In this document: positions 56,690 to 64,000 of the stretch, piece by piece | Layout of the letters: the number at the start of each line of letters is the position of its first letter | Position numbering within the stretch: the stretch's first letter is position 1 | The notes under the pieces: model-generated | Told to the model about the DNA's origin: nothing | Seen by the model: the letters and a program-made list of their open reading frames with translations, nothing else | The model's database searches: none | Program-made: the position numbers and the translations under genes | Source of the DNA: Ischnura elegans | Lineage: Eukaryota > Arthropoda > Insecta > Odonata > Coenagrionidae | Reading direction: 5' to 3' | DNA length: 64,000 nucleotides | Assembly (NCBI RefSeq): GCF_921293095.1 | Contig: NW_025791669.1 | Coordinates: 310,001 to 374,000, forward strand

Positions 56690-58030
56690 TGCGGTGTTTC
56701 ATTGTTGTAAATGACAACATTTGTTTTTTCCGCATTTCACGACAATTGACCGCGGATGAGTCGATAAATCATTCATCGTGGCTAGCGTTCGCATACTTGC
56801 GCCGAGTCGCAATCCGGGATAGAAATCCCACCGAGAGACGATATTTCAAATTCCGCTCTGGACGTCCACGGCGAGCGACTGCGAAAAGGCCTCCCGCGCC
56901 ATCTGTCGGCGGATTCTGAATTACTACTCGATCAGCGGTAGCTGTCGTGAGAAGACGACGCGAATAATTATTATCAGTTATAATTAGTCCATGTTTATCA
57001 GCGGTTACTCACATAACGCCGGTTATGTAGTGTTCTTTGTGACGCACAGCAAACGCGAGGAAATGAGTGAAAGTGTCTGTGTCGATGGATGTATAGGAAA
57101 AGTGAGTGAAATGCACGAGAATCAATAGTGTGATGAAAACAGCGATTCTGATAGCCGTGCAGGTGAATACTGTGATCCACAACCAGCGAGCCGAGTAAGT
57201 ACGCTATTACTTATTTAAACACTTTTCACGCTCGTATTCGTTGACTGTGTTGTTCCTTGCGTTTCTCTTTCGTGTGGAAAAGTAAACTGTGTAGTGATTA
57301 ATTCACTGTTTGACGATGATGACGGTTGATTGATCCCAACGTGTAATTGTGTATCCTAAGAAAACCGAAATTATTCGTGGCGTCCTTAATTGTTACAAGT
57401 TGAGTGAATCGTGGCTTAATTTAAAACTGTTTGCCTTTTCTGTGCTAAGGCGTTGATGGTTATCCCTTGCACTTTGTATGTTAGGCACTGTGCACTGTTT
57501 GAAATGTTGACGAAAGAGTGGAAGGAAGAATATTTTTCGCTAATTTCTTCCTTAGCAACGGATTGCTGGTTTCACATTAGTGAACTACGGAATAATTAAA
57601 TGGAAGTGTTTAGCGTGTTATATCGTCGTCCTTAAATTTGCATGAGTGAAGTGATTTTAATTGGCAGATCTTGATTAGTAATACGTGTCAATGCTAAGTC
57701 TAGCAAGTGCAATGAAAGAACAATTAACGATGTTGACGATTACACGTCCCATTCCTACCGTCAGGCGTCGTTGGTTATTCTTAACGTTCCTTTCGTGGGA
57801 ATGTAATTCCTTTTGTGCTATTTCATTTTTTTCTTGGCAGCGGAATAACGTAAATAATTAGGGCAGGGATATTGTAACGTAAATAATTTGGGCAGTTTTA
57901 TGGTAAGCTGTGATAACTTAACATGTGATTTTAAAAGCGAACTGTTAGCATAACGGAGCCCAAGGAATGTTATCGGACGTAGTAGAGGAATTACTTTTCA
58001 AACGTCAAAGGCAAACTCACAAACATTTCC
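56690..58030 (+). repeat. paralogous unit U2 with conserved splice-donor-like site
   Basis: It aligns with 58310-59585 along ~1.3 kb. Shared in order are ACGACAATTGAC, the CTCF-like motif, GAGAAGACG, CATAACGCCGGTT, GTAGTGTTCTTTGTGACGC, GAAAGTGTCTGTGTCG, GAGCCGAGTAAGTACGCT (GT at 57195), GACGATGATGACGGTTGATT, CTTAGCAACGGATTG (57551) and AACGTCAAA. No long conserved reading frame runs through it. CGAGTAAGTA is a strong 5' splice site shape, so the ~300 bp before it could be exon 1 of a non-coding transcript on the plus strand. Confidence 0.6.
56895..56912 (-). promoter_or_regulatory. CTCF-like motif, unit 2
   Basis: CGCGCCATCTGTCGGC on plus; GCCGACAGATGGCGCG on minus. This is the closest of the four to the vertebrate consensus in its GGCGC end. 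Same orientation as its paralogues. Confidence 0.55.
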
Positions 58031-58309
58031 CATATTGTACTGCCTCTTTCAGTAATTCCTGATTGCTACATCATTTCCTTCGCCATACGAATGTTAACAG
58101 TGACATCCGTACTTGATATATTGGTTTGAAAATCGCTTGGAAATCGTCGAAAACCACGTAAGACTCTGCATCATGCGGTACGTTTTGGTGGATATTTTGA
58201 GGTACAAGAGTACTCTATATTCCAATTATGCAAATGTTCACCACATTGCGCTTGAATCTTGGCTTAATTTACGATATTATATGCGACTTTAAGGCGGGGA
58301 TTTGGTCGT

Positions 58310-59585
58310 TCGATGTGCCATTGTTGTGGAGAACATTAATAGTTCACGACAATTGACAATCGATGGTTCATTAGGTATGGCAAGGATTCGCATATTGCCG
58401 CTGCGTTGCGAATAATTATCCCAATTGCTTTCCCACGCGCGATTCCTAATTCCCAACAGCGATGCGCGCAGTGGACTGCTGGAGGTTCCCCCCGCACCAT
58501 CTAGCGGCCGAATCTGTATTACCACTCGATCGCTCTTGCTGCGGCAGCTGTGGTGAGAAGACGTCGCGAGTAACTAATATCAGTGATAATTGTATAATGT
58601 TTATCAGCTGTAACTGACATAACGCCGGTTCTGTAGTGTTCTTTGTGACGCTTGGCAATCGTGAGGAAAGGATTGAAAGTGTCTGTGTCGCTGGATGCAT
58701 AGGAAAAGTTAGTGAAATGTACGGGAATGAAGTGTGTTGACAACAGCGATTGTGATCTACAGCCGAAGAGCCGAGTAAGTACGCTGTTACTTATTTTTCC
58801 ACTTTTTACATTCATAATCGTTGTCTGTGTTATTCCTTGGCTTTCTCTTTTGTGTAGAAAGTGAACTGTGATGTGATTAATACACTGTTTGACGATGATG
58901 ACGGTTGATTGATCCCAGCGTTTAATTGTGCATCGTAAGAAAACATAAATTACTCGTGGCGTCCTTAATTGTTTCAAGTTGAGTGAATCGTGGCATAATT
59001 TAAAAGTGTTTGCCTTTGAATGTGCTAAGACGTTGATGGTTTTCCCTTGCACTTTGTATCTTAGGCACTGTGCACTGTTTGAAATGTTGACGAAGGAGTT
59101 GAAGGAAGAACATTTTTCGCGAATTCCTTAGCAACGGATTGTTTGGTTTCACAAAATTTATTACGGAATATTTTAATGGAAGTGTTTACGGTGTTACATC
59201 GTGGTCGTATACTCTGTATGTGTGAAGTTATGTGCATTGGCAGATCCGGATTAATAATAAGTGTAATGCTATGGTATTTGGACTGCTGTTATGAAAGCAG
59301 TCAGCGATGTCGAATAGTGCACACCCGCATTTCCACTGTCAGCCGGCGTTGATTATTGTTAACGTGCCTTTCGTCCGAATATAATTCCTTGTGTGATATT
59401 TCATAACTTCTTCGCAGTGGAACTACATAATTAATTAGGGCAACGATAACATTCCATGGTAATGCTGTGTTAAGTTGACATGTGACTTGAAAAGCGTAGT
59501 GTTAGCATCACGGAGGCCAAAAGAATTTTATCGGATATGGAAAAGGAATTAATTGTAAAACGTCAAATCACAAACGTTTCCTCAG
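58310..59585 (+). repeat. paralogous unit U3 with conserved splice-donor-like site
   Basis: This is the second well-preserved copy. Its CTCF-like motif is at 58493, the GT of GAGTAAGTA at 58775 (282 bp later, against 300 in U2) and CCTTAGCAACGG at 59126. By eye it matches U2 at roughly four of five positions, so the duplication is old, yet the motif and donor have stayed almost unchanged. Confidence 0.6.
58493..58510 (-). promoter_or_regulatory. CTCF-like motif, unit 3
   Basis: CGCACCATCTAGCGGC on plus, identical to units 1 and 4 in this core. Before it, GGACTGCTGGAGG parallels GGACTGCGGAGTGG of unit 4. Confidence 0.5.
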
Positions 59586-60400
59586 ACTCGTGAAATTGGA
59601 GACCAGCAAAACGCCATTGTCATATGATTGAATGGAAACCGTGAAATGTTGTAAGTAGCGGCACTCATACGCAAGTTTATTTGTGATTTTGCAAAATTAT
59701 GTTCATCGTTGGTTATCGGAAATGTGGGAACGCATTGTGCAAAGCGTCGAAGACTATTTTAAGTCCTCGACACTCATTTTCGCACACCGCATGTGTTATG
59801 ATTTTCGGGAAAAAATGTAAACTGTGCTCTTTCAATGCGTTACTGATTGTTACGAGGTAACCGTAGGGGCTCGAAATTTCAAAAGGTTTCGCCATGGGTG
59901 ATAATTACTCGATGTCATTACATCAAACTTTATAATCGCTGGTCTTTCCCGGGGAAGGGAATGAGAAATGTGATTGTTGACGTGCTAATTATCCTTAGCA
60001 ACCGGGTGTTTGCTGGTTTCATTGCAGTTGTTTTCAATTGTTTGAACAAGTACTGACGCTGAAGTTGTTGCACCGATTTGCGTGTGGGAAGTGTACCACT
60101 ACTAATTGCTTGCATTGAAAAATTCTTATTGTTGCGAATTAAGTATCGATAGTAAGTATCGTACGTTTGCGTTTCATTGTCTTTGATAGGCCGTCGAAAT
60201 TGTGCTTCGTAGGACGTCGTGCGTTTGATGAGTAACTGTTACAATAAATCTGTAATGGAATTGATGTAATGAATCGTTCACGAAACAACTCCGCGATTAA
60301 TGTATTTCTCGAATGCATCTGCAAGCTTTTTTTTTCGTTTAACCGATTGCAGGCGTGCCATTACAACGTAAACGAGACATAATGAAAGAAAGAAATTGCG
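59586..60400. other. no recognised gene; part of a third worn relative of U2/U3
   Basis: CCTTAGCAACCGG at 59993 with GTTTGCTGGTTTCATTG after it parallels the downstream part of U2 and U3. Frames are short. Confidence 0.4.
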
Positions 60401-61250
60401 TCCTTCATGTTCCGGGAGCACAATTTTATCCATCGCATGACAACGCAAGTTCGGACGACAGCATTTTGTTTTGCTTTTCTCCAGGCTCGACACCCCCGAT
60501 ACCGGCTGCCTAGTCAGTGTGCGTGTCGAGACTTGCAGGAACTCAATTCGTATGGGAGTGGAAGTGGTCCGCTAGTTTTGAACGCGAAAATAAAATGCGA
60601 TACGCCGAGCGACGCTCGGTGGTCGGCAGTTAATAGCATTGCCCGGATTTAATTTCCTTCAGTCAAAATTAACATTCACCAACGATGAGAAATGTGCAGG
60701 TTTACAATGATGTGTTCATAGATTGAATTTATAAGTGGTTTTACGTGCGAAACGGACGCAAGCTTTGCGTCTTCGGACGAAAAGGCTATGTGCCATTGCT
60801 GTCATTAATAGTAATTGTTCGAGACAGTCAAGATCCGAGGACTCGACAGCGTATGCATTGGCATTGTTGACCTCGGTCGTAAACAATAGCCCGGGTGCGC
60901 TCTCCCTCGGGGGATCGAACGTTCAAACTTGTGTTTGCACGCGCCCGGCGAGGCAGGCACCGGACTGCGGAGTGGCCTCCGTCGCACCATCTAGCGGCAG
61001 CGCGTGTTACTTTTTGAGCACTCACGATGCAATACTTGTCCCGGGATGCGGATGACGAGATTAATTATTACATTGTTGCAAGTTTGTCAGTGACACCTGA
61101 CATTACGTCGTTTGTATCTTCCACCTTTTGACGCAACACACGTGTAAGAAAAGGAATGATGAATGATCAATAGCCGATCCGGTTAATGAAGGGAATCGCA
61201 CGTAGCAGGGTTTTAATTATTACGCTATGAATTAATTTTCGTTTCCAGAA
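60400..61250 (+). repeat. paralogous unit U4 (worn)
   Basis: It contains GTGGTCCGCTAGTTTTGAAC, like the CGGTCCGCTCCCTCCGAAC at about 56498, then the CTCF-like motif (60983), then GATGACGAGATTAATTATTAC, like GACGACGCGAATAATTATTA of U2. No donor-like GTAAGT is kept at the matching place. Confidence 0.5.
60983..61000 (-). promoter_or_regulatory. CTCF-like motif, unit 4
   Basis: CGCACCATCTAGCGGCAG on plus; the minus strand reads CTGCCGCTAGATGGTGCG. Same core and orientation as units 1 and 3. Confidence 0.5.
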
Positions 61251-61850
61251 AATCTTAAAGGAGAATACTAATCGTTGAAAGCATTTCACAAATTGACCTT
61301 CGTCTTCTTTTTTTAAAGAATTTTTCTCGGCATTTTCTGGCAATGCATAGCTCGTGGTAGCTGAGTTAAAATATTTTTTTAAGTTTAATAGTTGCCAGTT
61401 TCCCGCAGTAGTTGGATGTGCTTTAGTGTCTCTCAATTCCGTTATTTCATGTACTCGATATTTGAAAATGTGTTTCTGAAAAATGTCTGTAGCAACGGTG
61501 TGCTTGTTACTGTAATGGCGATTTCTTTCAGCTCCCATCGCTTAGTGAATGTCGCCTGTTGTTGTGTCAACTGTTTCATGATCGAAATTATTTTGGGTAT
61601 GCATTTCATTTTAAAAATGGATTCGCAGGAAATGGAGCATTATGGAATGCAGACAGGAAAAGCAGTTCTCTCAAGGAATAATTTCGAGAAGTACATTGTT
61701 CGGCGTTACATTACTTTATGTAAATTTTCCGGGCTTGACTGTTTTAAGCGCGGTTTCTCTACGAATGACAACGAATGTATCAACCTAGGAACAGAAATAT
61801 ATTATCCAAGAGTGGTGAATAAAAAAGTTATATCGATCGTTCGTGGAACA
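61250..61850. repeat. segmental duplication D1, copy 2
   Basis: Relative of 52500-53220, about 8.5 kb away. It carries a 154-codon plus frame (61392-61856) whose homologous stretch in copy 1 is split between frames, so I do not call it a gene. Confidence 0.8.
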
Positions 61851-62181
61851 ATATAATTTTCGCTGTAATCACCGACGTTTCCTTCATGAGATGTCATTTA
61901 CTATACTTACGGAATTTACTCGAGCGAAATGATTTTTTTCAGTATGTACGATGTAAGTAACTTACGTGTAGAATACGGAAGGAATGGTATGGGCCTAAGA
62001 AATGGCATGGACTGCACAAAGGCAGCGTTCTGCGCGATAAGGAAAAGTTAACTGGGAAAACTGAAGTGGCGTGTTTCAATCGTTTCACTTGAAGGAAGTG
62101 GGAGTACTGCCATTTCACGTAAAAGAAAATGCAATGCACATCCTTCAACGCATGCATGTGGTGAATAACTTGTAATTAGTT

Positions 62182-62212
62182 CTCATAAGGATAGGGGAAA
62201 AAAATAAAAAGT
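62182..62212 (-). terminator. pol III T-run after 5S copy 2
   Basis: On the minus strand the 5S sequence is followed within a few bases by CACTTTTTATTTTTTTCCCC, which holds two T runs of the kind that stop RNA polymerase III. Confidence 0.6.
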
Positions 62213-62215
62213 GAT

Positions 62216-62333
62216 ACCAACAGCAACCCGGTGTTCCAGGCGGTCACCCATCCAAGTACTATCCGGGCCCGACGTTGCTTAACTTCGGTGATCGGACGAG
62301 AACCGGTGTATTCAACGTGGTATGGCCGTTGGC
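62216..62333 (-). rRNA. 5S rRNA copy 2
   Basis: 118 bp on the minus strand: GCCAACGGCCATACCACGTT, GAATACACCGGTTCTCGTCC, GATCACCGAAGTTAAGCAAC, GGATAGTACTTGGATGGGTG, ACCGCCTGG. It fits the arthropod 5S consensus well through the internal A box, intermediate element and C box, which bind TFIIIA/TFIIIC. Near the 3' end it lacks one G (CTGGAACACC for CTGGGAACACC) and has one extra T, so helix I may be slightly altered. TTTTTATTTTTTT follows as a pol III terminator. Single, not in a visible tandem array. It could be functional or a recent pseudogene. Confidence 0.85.
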
Positions 62334-63230
62334 GAAGATATGTATGGCTTTTGAAGAATGTTATACTCATTCGGTGATTAGATTCGATAGTTCACTATCT
62401 GACTTTGTAACAATTTGGAGTTAAATGTCATACAGGAATGAAATTGAGCATCAACGGCGCATAAATTCCATTTCAAAAGTATCAGTTTCGGAAATGGATC
62501 TGTAAGAGTTAGTTTTCATAAATGTTGCGGAAAGGAAGACAGCTGAAGCGCGGACCTCCCGTGACAAAGTAGAGGCTTTCGAAGATGGATTACAATGGGC
62601 TGCCAACGTGGAATATGGAGTGAACTGAAAATGATGGAATAACGGACAAACGGTTTGACGTAAGAGAAACTGTCCCACCAGTTTTCTGAGTAACAAAGTG
62701 CCTTTTGTTGTCATAACAAGGAAATAACATTAACGATCGTCTCGTGCGGCTGCAAGTAGACAAAATTTGAACGCACTGGACGGATTGTCATGCAACGAGG
62801 AACTGTGGAGACGTTACGGAGGACTTTACATATAGCGATAGTAGAAATTCATGTACGCGATAGAGGGAAGGAAAAACATCTGCCATGAAGATAAGGAAAG
62901 AGAAAATAATGTTGCATAAATTATTAATTTGTGGGAACATTGTATCTGTTACGCTCGTGGAAAAACGACTTTTGAACTTGAACATTTGAGAGAGCCCGGA
63001 GACACCGTCACACTTCGCTTTGACAATGCGACGGCAACAATCACAGACTGTTGGAATGAAATAACTGATGAATGATCAACAATCTGTTGCTATGGCAACC
63101 AAGGATTAATCATAAAAAATTAGGACCTTCTGAGCACTAAAAATGAGATATGGACTACCGTTGTGAATTTTAAAGTGGAACTTCGTTTTTGTCGTTGAAG
63201 TAAGCAATGGAAACATCACACTGAATGATG
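62334..63230. other. no recognised gene; one RFX-type X-box
   Basis: Short frames only. GTTGCTATGGCAAC at 63086-63099 is a near-perfect palindromic X-box of the RFX type, about 540 bp beyond the H2B start in the downstream direction of that gene. Confidence 0.45.
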
Positions 63231-63233
63231 TAG

Positions 63234-63249
63234 GGCCCTAAAAAGGGCC
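63234..63249 (-). terminator. histone mRNA 3' stem-loop of H2B
   Basis: The minus strand reads GGCCCTTTTTAGGGCC: a six-base stem (GGCCCT/AGGGCC) with a TTTT loop, exactly the histone stem-loop pattern bound by SLBP. It lies about 20 bp after the H2B stop. A clear U7-type downstream element is not obvious. Confidence 0.92.
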
Positions 63250-63270
63250 GTTGGGGCGCTACCAAGTAAT

Positions 63271-63642
63271 TTACTTGGAGCTGGTGTACTTGGTCACAGC
63301 CTTGGTGCCCTCAGACACGGCGTGCTTGGCCAGTTCACCGGGGAGCAGGAGCCTGACGGCGGTCTGCACCTCCCTGGAGGTGATGGTGGAGCGCTTGTTG
63401 TAGTGAGCGAGACGGGAAGCCTCGGCGGCGATCCTCTCGAAGATGTCGTTGACGAAGGAGTTCATGATGTTCATGGCCTTGGAGGAGATACCGGTGTCAG
63501 GGTGGACCTGCTTCAACACCTTGTAGATGTAGATTGCGTAGCTCTCCTTCCTCCTGCGCTTCTTCTTCTTGTCTCCCTTGGAGATGTTCTTCTGGGCCTT
63601 GCCGGCCTTCTTGGCAGCCTTTCCGCTAGTCTTGGGTGGCAT
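63271..63642 (-). CDS. H2B: histone H2B
   Basis: A complete 123-codon frame, the usual insect H2B length. The N-terminal tail [20 protein letters not shown] and [14 protein letters not shown] carry the acetylated lysines. The fold follows: [19 protein letters not shown] (alpha 1), [20 protein letters not shown] (alpha 2), [20 protein letters not shown] (alpha 3), then [20 protein letters not shown] (alpha C with the ubiquitinated lysine near the end). It pairs with H2A in the nucleosome core. No stop or shift is present, there is no intron in the coding part, and a stem-loop follows, so it is very likely a working replication-dependent gene. The usual divergent H2A partner is not found in the 350 bp left in the window upstream. 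Confidence 0.97.
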   Translation of the reverse strand: MPPKTSGKAAKKAGKAQKNISKGDKKKKRRRKESYAIYIYKVLKQVHPDTGISSKAMNIMNSFVNDIFERIAAEASRLAHYNKRSTITSREVQTAVRLLLPGELAKHAVSEGTKAVTKYTSSK

Positions 63643-63748
63643 GTTGGTATCAACGTTGCGTAGCAGCGAGATGTATCTGAAAAGTTCAGTTCAACAATGT
63701 TTATTGCACGAGAATAACAATACATAAAATATGACAGCAACAATAACA

Positions 63749-63756
63749 ATATATAC
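63749..63756 (-). promoter_or_regulatory. possible TATA box of H2B
   Basis: The minus strand reads GTATATATTG about 107 bp before the ATG. With a start ~30 bp downstream, the leader would be near 75 bases, acceptable for a histone gene. It sits within a stretch whose ends TGCACGAGAAT (about 63705) and ATTCTCGTGCA (about 63761) are inverted copies, so it may also belong to an inserted element. Confidence 0.3.
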
Positions 63757-63774
63757 AAAAATTCTCGTGCAGCC

Positions 63775-64000
63775 GTTTAGACTTTCGTCTCTTCAGCACT
63801 ACTGGGGTTGAACACTGGTACGGGAGTGGTATAGGCCCGGCATTTGCCCTAAGGACGGCGGGAAACCCGTAAAACCGCCGTCAGGCCACCACGGTACAAT
63901 AAACTATGAAGTATCAACGTGCCAAGGATAAAATACGTTAATATGATAACAGAAATATATATATATATATAATTAACAAATATAGTCTTTTCTCTGAATT
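63775..64000. other. repeat-like sequence and (AT)n upstream of H2B
   Basis: GGCGGGAAACCCGTAAAACC and GCCGTCAGGCC wording (about 63858-63886) looks like a dispersed element I cannot name. (AT)n runs at about 63954-63972. The expected H2A gene is not here. Confidence 0.4.

Noticed and set aside
56376-60652. Plus frames in U2-side and U4 sharing SGPL..NA...KC wording as a possible protein
   Set aside because: The shared part is about 12 residues inside a general DNA-level similarity. Frames differ in length and context, and no conserved start or stop is seen.
61392-61856. 154-codon plus frame in D1 copy 2
   Set aside because: The homologous part of D1 copy 1 does not keep the frame, and no domain is recognisable.
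1-64000. tRNA genes
   Set aside because: No stretch with a convincing A box, B box and cloverleaf was found on reading either strand. A covariance search could still find a degraded one.

Overview
The window is nuclear DNA of an insect with a large, repeat-rich genome. A complete H2B with insect-type sequence and a replication-dependent histone 3' stem-loop, an H1 globular domain of insect type, 5S rRNA sequences, and many decayed RTE-like LINEs, piggyBac, Tigger-like and Ty3/gypsy remnants all point there. I cannot place it to order. Very little is protein-coding: one intact gene (H2B), one truncated H1, and the rest is fossil elements, tandem repeats and old duplications.

Layout. (1) 1-30 kb is a nested graveyard of mobile elements. 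RTE-like LINE pieces, a piggyBac transposase, a Ty3/gypsy fossil with LTR copies, a transposon-associated multicopy gene copy and small MITEs lie inside one another. Every recognisable coding remnant there reads on the minus strand. (2) 29-36 kb shows no recognisable gene. Plus-strand G exceeds C in the lines I counted, and a foldback repeat sits at 33.7-33.9 kb. (3) 36.1-40.1 kb is a G-rich minisatellite field. Its core (36.7-39.7 kb) consists of G runs of about 6-17 separated by short spacers. (4) 41.37-41.85 kb is a 196-bp-arm palindrome lying 77 bp beyond the stop of a histone H1 that ends exactly at the edge of its globular domain, followed by a CpG-rich upstream kilobase. (5) 44.0-50.8 kb is a satellite of 345-bp units, each made of two related ~172-bp halves, with a 690-bp higher-order dimer in the middle. 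(6) 51.8-63.1 kb is a mosaic of old duplications. Four paralogous segments each carry a CTCF-like motif, and two of them share a conserved splice-donor-like site about 290 bp further on. Two 5S rRNA sequences lie in this part. (7) 63.2-63.75 kb carries the H2B gene on the minus strand, with its histone stem-loop.

Working together: H1, H2B and 5S are chromatin or ribosome genes that many arthropods keep in multicopy clusters. Here they are scattered singly among satellite and duplicated DNA, so this looks like an orphon or decayed cluster edge and not an active quintet. The most interesting candidates for something undescribed are the family of CTCF-motif segments at 54.9-61 kb, the three foldback elements with hammerhead-like cores, the palindrome beside H1, and the one-strand element graveyard, which resembles a unidirectional piRNA locus.
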